A stretch of 64,000 bases of DNA. Origin: Adiantum capillus-veneris. Its lineage: Eukaryota > Streptophyta > Polypodiopsida > Polypodiales > Pteridaceae. The notes under the pieces were generated by a model. That model ran no database searches and was not told where the DNA came from. It saw only the letters and a list, made by a program, of their open reading frames with translations. The DNA lies in assembly GCA_014529385.2 (NCBI GenBank), contig CM043956.1, positions 62,276,620-62,340,619 of the forward strand. The letters run 5' to 3'. A program made the position numbers and the translations under genes. This document shows positions 32,798 to 44,776 of this stretch, piece by piece (within the stretch, counting starts at the first letter, position 1; every line of letters starts with the position of its first letter).

Positions 32798-34864
32798 CAT
32801 CACTTAAGAGCCTATGTAGCCAAAAACTTCATGAAAATTGCTTAGAATAATTTTGGCAGAGTTTCCCCTAGAACAGGAGCGAAAACTCAAAAACCAAAAT
32901 GTAGTAAAATCACTGTGTAAGAGCAGCTAGAAGTGCCAAGAACATATAAAATGGGCTCGTGGGAAAAATCCGATTGAGTCTCCTCTGTATGGGGAGCTAA
33001 CTCTCAAACCCGAGAGGGCAAAAGTAACACATAAATTGCTCAAAACAACCAATGGGCATAAACTACTTAAACCCGCTGCTGTGTGACCGCCAACGTGGTA
33101 TCAAAAGCACAAGAAACCGCCCGTATACATATCCTATGGTGAGGGTATCATAACAGCGGAACTCCAACTACCTGTATCACCAAAGGTATCTCAACATTCG
33201 AGAATACCCCAACTCAAAGAAAGCCTCCAGACACATAACGACCAGCCACACTCTCAAAAAGGGCTCTTCCAATTCGAGTGTCAGAAACAACTGGGAAAAC
33301 TGTCAAAATAGCCAAAAAATGGCTCCACACAATAGACAGTGTCCGCAACTCAACGTACATGAGTGGTTGCACTCAAACAAGTGCCAAGAACTACTGTGTA
33401 CAGTAAAAAGTATCCCTACGGGGATATTTTCTCTCAAAAGGGATCAATAGCACTATGGTGTGCTAAAGCAAACATGCATCTATCAATGCATCTGTTCGCA
33501 AAGAAACTGCTATCAAAATGAGTGCCAAAATTTCCTAAAAAGGGTTGTGTCTATATGCTTGTAGAAACCTGGAGAAACTGTGTGTAAATGGGCTCAAAAG
33601 CCCCCTATAACGTGCATGTTGGTGTCGATATGGGAATGTTGGTACCAATTTCTATCGCTGGACAAAAATACACTATAGTCGAGTAGCCACCAAGAGAGTC
33701 GTAGCCAAAAATTGTGCCGTAGAGCTAAATCGGTGCGCTCGGTGCCGATGTCGGGTATCACTCCTCTGTGGTAGAGGCACCTCAGCAATGCACGTCGCAA
33801 GCACTATCGTCTGTGGCAAAGCCGATGTCGGGTTGGATGTCAAAAATCCGTCGGTAACAAGAAGTGTCAAGCTGATGCGGAGCGGCGAGAAAGTAAGTGT
33901 GCTCTCTCTGTCACTCTGTACGCCGATGGCAATGCCGGTGCGGAGCGACAAGTCATCAATGTTGAGTGTCGAGGTCAACGAACTAAGGTTGAGATTGTCT
34001 GTGAAGTCGGTGTCAAAACGGCTAATTGCTGATGTCGAAGCTGCCTCGTGCCGCCGAGAGGGAGTCTCCAATGCCGAGACGAGGTTTGAAGTTGCAAATC
34101 CCTGCTCTCACTCTCTCTCACACGCTCGCTCTCTCACGGTGAGAGCATCTCTCTCTCTCTCTCTCTCTCTCACTACCTCGCAATCTCTCTCTAACAGCTT
34201 GCTCTCATTGCTGGATTGTCGAGGGCCTTTGGTGGGAGACAACCCTTGAACATAATAAAGTAAGGCAAAGGTTTTTTTTTTTTAATTAAATTGATTTGAT
34301 GCCTCTGTCGGACCTGCCGAGTCTGTCTGACGAGTCGCCGGGATAGGAATTTGGATGTGTGTGCGTGGGTAATTTAGCAATGCTCCGATTCTCTACTTGC
34401 TCTGCTCACGGCCCGGTAGTGTCCTCAGCTCTCTCTATCGGCTCGTTCACCTCCAAATTCTCCCCCAATTTTTGTTGCTTGCTGTCCTGCGCACGACGCC
34501 CCATTGGGAGTGTGTGTGTGGGGGAGGGGGGGGGGGGCCGGGGGGGCGGGGGACTACTCGGCGTGTGCTTCCCTTGCTCTACAAAGCGGGGTCGACACCA
34601 AGTTCTTGGATTCCCTACTGCGAGCAATACCGACACCTTCAAACCTTCGAAAAAGCTTTCCCAATTCAACCTGCAGATCCCAACCTACTGCCGGCCTTGC
34701 TTCGGTTTTCATGGCTTTGACTCACCCGAGCTCTACCATGGCTTTGATTAGCTTTTTCAAACCCCTTGCCCAATTTCGTACAGCTTGCCAAAGCTTCAAG
34801 AGTCCATATCCGATGGAGTTGCTGCACACGTCGGGTAGCCGAGGTTCGGGTGCTGTGCTCTTGG
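32798..34864. other. Long leader of the copia element, origin unknown
   Basis: About 2 kb between the primer-binding site and the gag remnant, far longer than a usual copia leader. It contains a (CT)n run (34146-34172), a G-run (34525-34553) and 'gccgatgtcg' phrases. A 132-codon minus-strand and a 153-codon plus-strand open frame overlap at 33673-34249. Neither resembles a family I know. It may be foreign DNA taken up by the element. Confidence 0.4.
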
Positions 34865-34876
34865 GCTCTCATACCA
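34865..34876 (-). other. Copia primer-binding site
   Basis: The minus strand reads TGGTATGAGAGC beside the LTR, one mismatch from the initiator tRNA-Met complement. Confidence 0.75.
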
Positions 34877-34878
34877 CT

Positions 34879-35068
34879 TGTAGGAGCCATGTGCAATGAG
34901 TGAAAGAAAGGGAAGGAGAGAAGGAGGAAGGAGAGGAGCAGTTGTGTTTGGGTGGAGCATGTGAGACTAAAGGTCTCACTCTCCTTATTGGCATTAGATA
35001 AAAAAGAATAGTAATGGGCGGGCGCCTGTTGGCCACAACCCAGCCACCACGGGGCCTGAAACCTAACA
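34879..35068 (-). repeat. 5' LTR of copia element (190 bp)
   Basis: Begins TGTAGG and ends CCTAACA on the + strand, flanked outside by the TCATG duplication. Confidence 0.85.
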
Positions 35069-35073
35069 TCATG

Positions 35074-35654
35074 GATATCTAGTCCATGCTACTTATGTGT
35101 CATTAGAAAACTTAAGTTGTCTAGGTCAACATCTAAACTCTACCTTGAGAGCATTGTTAGAGTGCGTTACTTTCCAAGGGAAAATAGGTGGGCACCGAGC
35201 CTTTGGCTATGGATGGAGAGCAACTTTAAGACCAAATTCGAGTGTCTCACGTACAACTAGAGGTAATTGAGAGCTAACTTAGAATATAAGTGTAAATAGA
35301 GATTAGTTCTAGGAGATGACATATAATTAGTGAATAGGCTACAATCAACAATCTCGAAGGGGTCATTGTAATTAAAAAAAGCCTATCATGCGGGTTCAAT
35401 AGTTTAAGGTTAGGGGGGATGTGAAGCATGGCTCTCCACCAACCATATGCCTTCTTATAGTAGGCAACCCCCAATTGGTCCTTGGCCTCACATTCTTCCC
35501 TCCTCGAGCAGGGGTTCATCCTCAAGAACAAAAGTGGGTTATTTCTTCATAAGAACACTTATGTTTTTCCAAGTGAAATCTTTTTTAGATCAGTCTTTCC
35601 ACTTAACCAATGCTTGACAATGCACATGCTGACAAGTACGTAAATCATGATAAT
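35074..35654. other. 3' region of Ty3 element A
   Basis: The part from about 35440 to 35600 ('ccctcctcgagcaggggttc', 'tttttccaagtg') resembles 48700-48800 beside the related Ty3 element B. It is therefore the 3' untranslated region or LTR start of that family. No gene is seen. Confidence 0.5.
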
Positions 35655-35985
35655 CTAAAATGTGCTCGGGTTCATGTGATTGGATTGGAGGTTCAATGAA
35701 TCAATCAAAACCTGTTGGTCAATGACATTGTTATCGCTATGCAAGCGTTTACGTAAATAACTTACATGAAAAACTAGATGAATATGAGAGTACACAAGTA
35801 AAGAAAGTTTGTAAGCCATATTCCCAACTCGCTTGAGTATGTTAAAAGGCCCACAATATCTAAGATATAATTTAGGTGTTGGCCTAGTTTTCAAACTTTC
35901 TGAATGTTCTGGCTTACGTAAAAATACCTCTTGTGCTTCAATAATAGTTACTTGCCGATGTTTCTCATAAGTGTAATTTTTATAT
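35655..35985 (-). pseudogene. Ty3 A integrase C-terminus
   Basis: The minus strand reads 'PEHSESLKTRPTPKLYLRYC' and then 'GPFNILKRVGNMAYKLSL' and 'HLVFHVSYLRKRLH'. This is the GPF/Y-type module at the end of Ty3 integrases. No chromodomain is evident. Homology with element B ends at about 35985, at the edge of the insert. Confidence 0.85.
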
Positions 35986-36157
35986 TGAGGTGGTCCGGGG
36001 CGGGCAACAAGAAGAGTGGCCTCCAAGCACTCTTCTAAGCTCCCATGCTGCTCAATTGGGTTGGGGTTGGAAAAAACAACAAACACACACACAAACCCGC
36101 AACCTAACCCTACACAAATTTGGGGCACCACCTAGTTTTGGATGCGAACTAGGACGC

Positions 36158-36213
<56 letters not shown>

Positions 36214-38609
36214 CGGGCTGCTTTGAAACGTATCGGCAATGATCAAGCAAACACAACTATATATTTAAGAAAGAGAGAGAAAGGGGGAGGGGGTGCTTGT
36301 TGCATTAATACCTTCTTACAAATCTGTCATGACAAATCAAAGTGAGATTAGTGTTTGTTCAACATAGCTTGCGTAAATTTCACCACAACACATCACAAGA
36401 AAAGCCACCCCAATCACGGTCTTAAGGCCAGGGGAGTCCTCTCCACCCTGTCGCCCTCTTACAGTATGTGGGATTTATGGCTAGATTGATGACAACACCA
36501 GAGACAAGCTATCAAGAACTTAACAAAAAACACCAAGACACTTACGCATCATTGTTGTCCATTACTTCACGTTGGAAGGGAGACAAAGTATCCAAGCTTA
36601 GTCCAAATCCTCCCTCCTTGATTCAGCAAATGTTGGGCTTACACTAGTAGGAGAAATGATAGATTTCCTACTCTCAATTGAATGATCACTCTCTCTCTTA
36701 CAATGGCATAGAGTTCCCTTGCTAATCTCCTATTACAACACATGCACATGCATAAGACAATGAGCTTCCACTCAAGAGCTCCTTCTAGAGAGGTTGAGCT
36801 TGGCTTCTCAAGCTATAGCATAGTGCTCTTGCTTATGGCTCCCCCTTTTGTGCTAGCTACACCCTCCTTTTATAGCAATTTTGAAGGCTAGGGTTACTCC
36901 TCTAACCATGGTTGGGTTAGATTTTTCAGCCATTTATCTAATTTCTTTTGCTTGGAATTATCAAGAAGTTGGTGGGGAAAGAGAGAGGAGAGAAATGGAC
37001 GTGATAGGACTTTTCATAGTGGGTTAGTGTTAGTAGAGTTAGTATTAATTTACAAATGGAATTGGATATTTACAATGGGAGTATCCATGTAGGATACAAA
37101 TAAGGAAGAAAAACTCTTAAGAGGTAAGAAAAGGTGGATTTCTTACAAGGTTGATGCTCCAAGTGTCTTGAGTAGGGCCAATTTTTGACGCTTGTTGACG
37201 GTCCACTAGCTTTGACGGTACATTTTTTCTCCACTCTTGACCTTCCTTGAGAGACAAGGTAATTGAAGCTGAGTAATCAACCACCATGATGCTGTCTTTT
37301 AAGAGAAGAGGCTGAATTTTGTGGTTTTTTTGATAGATATGGGTAAATTGGAGGAGAAAAAATGAGACTAAGTGGTCAATTTTGGAATGGAATTGTGTGT
37401 GGGAGGTATGAGTTCACCATGGTTTCTCTTATTCTTCAAGGTTGAGGAGAAGGTGAGTAGGGTGTAGAGAGGAGTGGTGAGAGAGGTGGGGATGATGAGT
37501 GGAGAAGTGTGTGTGAAAGAGGAAAATGATAAAGTGGAAGAGAGAGTGTGGCTGCATAGCATGGGAACATTGGGGTCCACTAATAAAATCATAGCTCACA
37601 GCTCGTAGCTCAAAAAAATATGAAAAAATTTGAGGCAAAAGTTCAGCCCACGAGCTACAACTTTTGTTTGTATCACCTTTTCAAATTCGGAGAGCAAGTG
37701 AACTTTAAAAATTCAGCAAAACCGACCATTTTTTTCCACTGCACAAGGTCCTTGTGGGGTCCTTCTTTGGATGATTCTTTTGAATACCTCCAAGAGTGAG
37801 CCCTCCATAGTGCATGTATGCATGCCACCTACCCTTGACCTTATTTGGTATGTCTATAATTGAAGATATTGTTGAGATTATGATATAAGTGAATAGTACA
37901 ACTAAGAAAATCAAATATTGAGGGGTCTAAAAAATATGTACATGTCAATAATAAATAATATAAGTGGAAAAAATATAAAGGGGTCAAAAGAAATCTCTCT
38001 CATTATGAGGCTACCATAAAAAAATAAATATTTTTGGTGTTCTAATTTTTTAGAAAAAAAAACAAAACAGATGTAGGAAGGGAAAAATCACAATAGTGAA
38101 AAAATATACACATAAATAAAACTAGTTTTTTTGGATTTTTGTTGGGGTGGAGTTACACCAAATATAAGAGAAGCTTACATGAAAATATTTCTATATGGAA
38201 TAAAGAGTATGAAAAATGGTAAGAAAAAATTGTGGTAATGGTGAGGCAATGTACAGAGCATAAATAACACACACCTAGGTAGAAATATTTAAATAAATAC
38301 CAAAATAATTATGAAAAAAACTTTTATTTAGGCCCTATATACAAAGAAATATTTACATACGCATGGGCCATAATATACTTATATTTTTTATTTTTTTTAT
38401 TTTTTTGGCTCAACTAGCCCAATGACTAGCTAATTGAGGGTTTTTTTAAGAAGATATGGGAAAAGTCCCGTGACTCACGCACGCCTATGTACAGTGAAAT
38501 GGTAGGGATAGCCACAGTGTTTGGGTGATTTTGGTAGGGTGAGGTAACTCACTGTGGCAATTACAAAGAGCCGAAAAATGGCTATCAATATCTATCCTAT
38601 GTTTGTCAA
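35986..38609. other. Unidentified 2.6-kb insert in Ty3 A integrase
   Basis: Lies between two parts of the integrase that are contiguous in element B. It contains (GA)n at 36160-36211. On the minus strand there is a TATA-like 'tataaaagg' near 36870, in a setting that resembles an LTR promoter. The rest is AT-rich (37900-38430 especially). I see no coding frame and no clear terminal repeats. It may be a solo LTR plus other debris. Confidence 0.4.
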
Positions 38610-38688
38610 ACATTTTGACGAGTAAGTTTCAGCATATATATAGGATCTTGGATAAATTCCTCGACTTGCTAAAATTTTTCAACTGCCA
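38610..38688 (-). pseudogene. Ty3 A integrase fragment
   Basis: 'agtttcagcatat' followed by 'atcttggataaa' matches 49240-49320 of element B. Homology is replaced at about 38689 by CACTA sequence. Confidence 0.7.
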
Positions 38689-40332
38689 ACACCCCACTGT
38701 AAGCTACATCAATTCTGGATTGGCATAGAAGTGGTGGATATGAGCCGACACACAGATCGACGCAATTCTTGATCAGAGGCATTCTAATGTGGACCATGCA
38801 TGACTATCCCGGACTAACAAAATTCTCAGGTGATATATACACAATGTGTGGACTCTAATATCATTGTTGGATGTGTTTTGTAGTTTATTTTACCGGTGGC
38901 CATTGAGGGATGTTTGTATCCTGATCTCCGTACCACAATCTACAAACTTGCGAAGTTGGTGTAATGGATCTCACAAAAGGAGATCCATGTAGATTCCACA
39001 CCATCCGCCAAACTAAACACCACGGAGGTTGTATGTATGTTTGAGAAACACTTTCCTACTACCATGCTAACTATTTAAGTGCATCTTCTTGTTCACATAG
39101 TTGATGAGGTGAAAATAGCTAGCACGGTGCATTCCAGATAGATATTCTTTTTAGAATGTTTCATGAAAACGCTCAAGGGATACGTGCATCAGAAGGCATG
39201 CCTAAAGGGTGGCATGGGAGAAGGTTGGTGGACGATCTAGAGGCTAAAATCAATCGATTTTGCATGCTTCACAATCCAGTGATGCAAAAGTGGATTTCAC
39301 AAGACGAGGATGCAAAGCAAGATTGACAAAGGGCATGAATCAAGTGGAGATGGGGAAGACGACCACCGATGTATTATTTGGCGGGTCTTGAGAGCCTACT
39401 AACATTCATGAGCTTAAGATAGTTGCACAACCAATTGAAAAGTGCACAACAGTGCGGCGAATAAGTGACTGAGGAGGAGTGGGAGTACTCTCAAGGTTGC
39501 ATGACCAAGGTAAGTTTGCAATGTAAGACTAGTGGCTTTGTAGATATTTGGATGGCAACTGATAATCTTTGTTGATTATACTATAAGTCATACACGGCAG
39601 CATGGTGTCAAGGGTGACATTTTAGGGTGGAACAGATTGACAAAAAGCATTTTACATAAGATTTTGGAATCATGGCAAAATTTGAACAGCCTAGTCGACG
39701 ATGGTCCTCTAACGTAGATCCTATGGTGGCGGAACTCACTTACTTCGGCACGCTACAAGAGATTTTGAGGATCGATTATAGAGGATTTTTTGTGGAATTG
39801 TTCGACGTGCAATGGTTCAAGATAGACATGGAGGGTTACAATGCTACTGTGCGCAGAGGAGAATCAGGGTTCCTTGAGGTGGATTCAACCTAAAAAATGG
39901 ACCGACCCAAGAGACACTTTCGTACTACCCGAGCATTGTGAACAAGTAAGTTTGTAAATATTTAACATGCAATTTTAGAGGACTCGTGGTCTGGACGCAC
40001 TCATGTAAGTTATGTGGCTCTTGCAGGTGGTATTTCATCCTACAAAGTCTGCATCAAACTGGTGGTATGTCATAGAGGTAGCCCCTCGTAGTGCACAGAC
40101 GTATGAGGGCTACCATGTGCCAATCACAACGGCATCAATGGAGGAGATGGAAGAGGATACTGAGTTGGAAGCCACTGAGGTGGTGCAAGACGAGCATGAC
40201 GTTGCTACTCTCTATGGGATGCATGTAGAGGATCTACAAAATAAAACGGAGTGCATCTGCCTAAACGGAGAGCTCTATATAGACATAGAGAGTTATGCTG
40301 AGTTATGCGAGGATGAGAGAGAGACCTCTTAA
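38689..40332 (+). pseudogene. CACTA 2 TNP2-like transposase remnant with a lost exon
   Basis: Reads from 'WIGIEVVDMS'-equivalent sequence through 'HDYPGLT'. The donor of intron 2 ('CAGgtgatatat', near 38840) is fused to the acceptor of intron 3 ('ttttgtagTTTATTTTACCGG', near 38885). The exon equivalent to 23113-22509 of CACTA 1 is missing. The DUF4218 region (38890-39540) has several stops. The DUF4216-like end is better kept: 39672-39893 ('DYRGFFVELFDVQWFK') and 40012-40332 ('WWYVIEVAPRS'). Confidence 0.85.
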
Positions 40333-40524
40333 ATCCATAAACATTGTATTTGAGAAATTTTTCTCCTTTTTATAATATATATTGTATTCACGTGGAGTTT
40401 TGTCCATTCTTGTCTATATACTATACTTGAGAAATTTAAATTGTGTTTAATCAAATTATAACTTGTTCATATTTTTTTCTCCATTCATCATTAAGATTTA
40501 ATGTTCGTGTGTTTAATGCAGGTA

Positions 40525-41870
40525 TGGATGATGATCAGTTTCTTTCTTCCTTTGTCACCCCAACAGAGGAGGTGGTACGAGGAGCGTCATCGCTCAAGAG
40601 AACCGTCACATTGTTCCACTCCTTAAGCGTCTCCCTCTGTTTTGGAGCATTCAACACACTCCAAGACTCCGGTGTCGAAGAGACGATCTACACACGCTTC
40701 TAGGCACTGACGCTCTAGTGGTGGCGGTGGCGGTTGCTGTGGAGATGCCGCCGCTGATGCTTCAACACTGTCTCGTAGTCGACGAGGCTCCTTACCTTCC
40801 CCTTATTTGCGTGCCCCCACACCAGCCATGACGTTGCCATCTACTCCAGGTTTTGCAACGCTATCGGCCGTTCCTAGCTACACACCACTCGCTACTCCCC
40901 CGGGAGTCACCCCACTCAACACTCCTTGCTTTAGGTCCCAGACTCCAGTGGAGATACCTGTCATCCATACCCCCATTGAGATGCCACTCGATACGCCACT
41001 CGAGACCCCTATTGAGACACCTAGATCACGCATCACATGCAAGAGGGCTTACCGTACTCGGTTGACATCAGCGGTGGCGGCATCATCTTGGATGACGATG
41101 GCAAGAAGGTGATCTTGTGCATGCGCGGCCTTTTCTCTCAGGTGTTTCGACACTACATACTAAACACCTGGAGTGAAGTGCCAAATGAATTAAAAGACAA
41201 AGTCATCAGCATGATGCATGACGAGTTTCCCGTGTCAAGTCTAGATGAGCACTTCAATGAAGACCTGATGAAGGTGCGGATGCACGAATACTGCAAGCAT
41301 AAGCGTTCTGAAGTGCAAAAAGCAATAAAGCACGGGTGGAATAGGCCAAATTGGCTCGCCAAAGAAGATTGGAAGAATGCAAAGTGAGCAGCATGCAAGA
41401 ATCGTGACAAGTGGAAGCAACAAAAGAAGGCAGCGAAAGCGCGAGTAGAGGTAGGGAGCTCGCACCACTTGGGGAGCGGTGGGTGGGCATCATTTGAGAC
41501 CAATTTTGTAAGTGTTTTTGCATTGGCCTTTAGCTGGTTTGATAGTTATGGATAATTGTACTTTTAAATTCTAACATAATGTATTCTTTGTATGTTTTGA
41601 ACAGTGGTCGATGACAGGACGTGACGCGACACCGTACGAGCGCGAGTATGCGGGTAGAAAGGGCTTGCACGTCGTCCTTATGGACGTTGTCAATTCTCGT
41701 GCCGGCATGGTTAGTATTTCACTTTACTCTCTTACATTTGTTGTATTTTAATGATAAGCTAAGAAAATAGATTGTTTTGTAATTATATGTTTATACTTAC
41801 AGAAAGTCTTATTGTTTTTTTTGCAGAATCCAACAGATACACCGCTTGGACGCGATGAGACGTCTGATTA
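40525..41870 (+). pseudogene. CACTA 2 TNPA-like gene remnant
   Basis: Exon 1 runs from 'MDDDQFLSS' at about 40525 to 41508. The 'TPxxTP' segment lies at 40830-41030 and the domain 'HYILNTWSEVPNELK' to 'RPNWLAKEDWKNAK' at 41150-41390. Exon 2 is at 41605-41709 and exon 3 at 41827-41870. A TGA follows 'DWKNAK' at 41385, and at least two frame changes lie in the N-terminal half. Confidence 0.8.
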
Positions 41871-42396
41871 AATGACGTCAATCTAGCCGTAGCCAAATAG
41901 CACTAGTTTTCTTTTGTCATAGCATGTATATATGATGATGAGTGTACGTAATTTTTGTAACTATTGGTCAATGATGTATTTTCTCAATAATGACAATTGT
42001 GTTGTAACTATTACATCAAATGATTTTGCCTATGATATGTATAAGTTTGTCATTGTATTACTTTCATCAATTCACTTTCGTCGAAATACTTTTGTCTGTC
42101 AGTTTTGCATCTTTATTCTGGAAAAATGTTCAATATGGTTGATGGGTGGCAAGGCATTCAATGCCCTATTACACAAAATTTTTTATTCTCGAGCATCGCT
42201 ATAGGTGTCGTTATATAAGGTTCTGCAGTGTCGCTAAATCAGGATTGTTTGCATCACTATATGCGTCTGATGCTTATAGCGACGTAGATATCGACGCCAA
42301 TAGCAATGCATATAGCAATGTTCCCATTTTAGCGCTTTTAGCGACGCCGGGATATATAAGAACCCTTTGTAGTTACGTCGCTACAGGTATCACAAG

Positions 42397-43250
42397 TGCA
42401 CATAACCTCTTGTAGTGCATGAAAGAACTAAACCGAGTCATAACGTGCTTTGGACAATTGTAAGTAAAATCTAAACTAGCTAGGGAGATAATCTTCCCAA
42501 TTGGATTGATTTTTTCTAACGTATGCTCTTAGCATATCCTGTACCAAACCTGATTAACATGTTCAATTTGGCCATCTATCTCTGGTTGATCTATAGTACT
42601 TAGGCTAAATTGTGTTCCTAATAGTTTAAACACAACCCTCAAAAAATGACGGTTAAACTTAGGGTCACTATCATTCACAATATTGTTGGGCAATCCATAT
42701 AACATGTACAGATTGTCAGCAAATATTTTTTCTAACTCTGGAGTTTTAATAGTGTACATAACCTCTTGTAGTGCATGAAAGGACTAAACCGACTCATACA
42801 ATGCTTTGGATAATTGTAAGTAAAATCTAGACTAGGGAGATAATCTTCCCAATTGGATTGATTTTACTAATATATGCTCTTAACATATCATGTACCACAC
42901 CTGATTAACATGTTCAATTTGGCCATCCATCTCTGGATTATCTATAGTACGTAGGCTGAATTGTGTTTGTAATAGTTTAAACACAACCCTAAAAAAATGA
43001 CGGTTAAACTTGGGGTCACGGTCACTCACAATATTGTTGGACAATCCATATAACATGTACAAATTGTCAACAAATTTTTTTCCCAACTCTGGAATTTTAA
43101 TAGTTTAAACACAACCCTCAAAAAATGACGGTTAAACTTGGGGTCACGATCACTCACAATATTGGTGGGCGATCCATATAACATGTACAGATTGTCAAAA
43201 AATATTTTTTCTAGCTCTGGAGTTTTAATAGTGGACTTGGTCAAAATAAA
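42397..43250 (-). pseudogene. Ty3 A integrase core, tandemly multiplied
   Basis: Three copies of the integrase core stretch 'DNLYMLYG', 'NIVSDRDPKFNRHF' and 'HVNQVW' lie at 42529-42759, 42880-43086 and 43097-43244. Units 1 and 2 have a period of 356 bp and each carries 17 bp of the CACTA right end (42401-42417 and 42757-42773). The step from unit 2 to unit 3 is 128 bp, with the joint at 'taatagttt'. Unit 3 alone joins the rest of the polyprotein ('gtggacttggtc'). None is functional. Confidence 0.9.
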
Positions 43251-43536
43251 CTTTCAAAGTTTAGTCAATCGATGAACCACCACCCATACGAAGTCATGAC
43301 CTCATATAATGGTTGGTAAACCCACAATAAAGTCCTCTTAGAGATAGTCTCACATTTACCATTAGGAATCTCCAAAGGATGCAAGAGACCTCTTGCCTTC
43401 AGGCGCTCTGTTTTATTAACATGGAATTTTTGGCAATGCAAGCCATAGTTTTGAACATGTAAGATGTCTGGCCAGTGAAATTGTCTTCGTACGAGTGCAT
43501 AAGTTTTCTTGACATTTGGGTACCCTCTCAATCAGG
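43251..43536 (-). pseudogene. Ty3 A zinc-binding (H2C2) region of integrase
   Basis: The minus strand reads 'VKKTYALVRRQFHWPDI' and 'NYGLHCQKFHVNKTERLKAR'. The second cysteine of the CxxC pair is changed to F, and the frame is interrupted by the MITE at its start. Confidence 0.8.
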
Positions 43537-43787
43537 GGTGCACCTTGTTGACTTATAGGTGTCACATGTGCACCCTACAAGAGCGTTTATTTTAGTTCTA
43601 AAATTTATAGATATACAATTATAAGAGGGGTTTAAAATTCAATTTTGAAAAAAAGTTGTAAGTTTCTTAAGAAAGAAGGGTCATTTTGTTCAAAGTTAGA
43701 AAATGTGTAGAGAAGGTTTTACCCTCTGATTGCATGTGATATGCAGGATATTTGTAGGTGCACCTCAAGGGTGCTTTGCACTAGGAT
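43537..43787. mobile_element. MITE copy 3 in Ty3 A pol (boundaries approximate)
   Basis: Element B has no counterpart for this stretch. Its interior ('ttcaattttgaaaaaaagtt' to 'gagaaggttttacc') matches the MITE at 4243-4488 in order and spacing. The ends, 'GGGTGCACCTTG' and 'CAAGGGTGC', form a short inverted repeat. The target duplication is no longer clear. Confidence 0.65.
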
Positions 43788-44775
43788 TATCATGACATTC
43801 ATAAGGGATTTGGAGCCAAATGTATGCGCCTATTGGTACATAAACTCTCCCCTTGTGGAGTAGGTACCATTATATTTAGAATAATTCTTTCATCTTTGTG
43901 GCTCATCGCTGAAAAGACGAGTACTGGGTTGATGAAATATACATATTTCCAACAATGGAGTGAGAAGGATCACTCATTTTGACATGTCTCCACACCTTGG
44001 AGTACACATCATCATGCTCACATTTATCCTTTAGAGAATTTAAAACTCACTTTGAAGTTTTCTCAAGAGAAGAGAGTTGATCTTGGTGCATGGGACTAAG
44101 AGCACTAGCTACCTCATTGTATCATTTCTTATGATACCAAATCTTGGCCTCATACTCCTGAAGAATCTTTGTCCCACGCTGACCTGGCCTTTTGTCCCTT
44201 CAAATCTTTTTTTTTGTGTAAACCATTTATATTTTCATGGTCAAACACAATTTGAAATTGAGCACCATACAAATAATGTCGCCAAACTTTTAAAGTGGAC
44301 ATTATTGCATAGAGCTCTCTTTCATAAGCATAATAGTTCTATTGTGAAAAATCAAGCTTCTTGCTTTCAAATGCAATTGGACTTCCCTCTTGCAAAAGGA
44401 ATTCTCCAATAGCACAACTACTAGCATGTGTTTTAAGCACAAAAGTTTTCATGGGGCTCACAATAGATAAAATGGGTGCAGCAGCTAGAGCGACCTTGAG
44501 TGCATCAAAACTTTCCTTTTGAGCTTCTTCCCACCGAAATATTTTTTGCTTGGTTTTCAAACGGGAACAAAAATCTGAGCATAGTTTTTAATGAACCTAC
44601 AATAAAAAACTGCAAATCCTATGAAAATTTGAATCTCTTCTAGATTTTTTGGAGAAATACATTTACAGTGGCATCCACTTTAGATTCATCCATATAAAGG
44701 CAAATGGATGAAATTACATATCCCAAATAGTGAATCTTAACTTTTACAAAGTCACTCTTGGATTCTTGGCATATA
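43788..44775 (-). pseudogene. Ty3 A RNase H and end of RT
   Basis: RNase H/RT connection reads 'FRWEEAQKESFDALKVALAA' (near 44530) and 'FVLKTHASSCAIGEFLLQEG'; element B has 'LEMDISNRVIG' at the corresponding place. RT end is 'VKIHYLGYVISSICLYMDES' (near 44700). Homology with element B stops at about 44775, next to the copia-like insert. Confidence 0.8.
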
Positions 44776-44776
44776 G

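Larger units (their letters stand above)
29325..35068 (-). mobile_element. Ty1/copia element with short LTRs
   Basis: The 5-bp target duplication 'TCATG' lies at 29320-29324 and 35069-35073. Both LTRs open on the + strand with 'TGTAGGAGC' and share 'gactaaaggtctcactctcc'. Minus-strand order is 5' LTR (35068-34879), primer-binding site, a ~2-kb leader, a gag remnant, protease, integrase, RT and RNase H, then the 3' LTR (about 29501-29325). Length is 5,744 bp. Gag is almost wholly deleted and pol has many stops. Confidence 0.9.
38689..42417 (+). mobile_element. CACTA transposon 2, 5'-truncated
   Basis: Same family as CACTA 1 but on the other strand. It starts abruptly inside the TNP2 gene, at the point equivalent to about 23310 of CACTA 1, and ends with subterminal repeats (42190-42390) and the terminal 'cctcttgtagtg' at 42417. 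The left terminus is absent. The right flank resumes Ty3 A sequence 'catgaaag'. Confidence 0.9.

Noticed and set aside
33788-34249. 153-codon plus-strand frame as a host gene
   Set aside because: Overlaps a similar minus-strand frame, ends in a CT repeat, and shows no domain.
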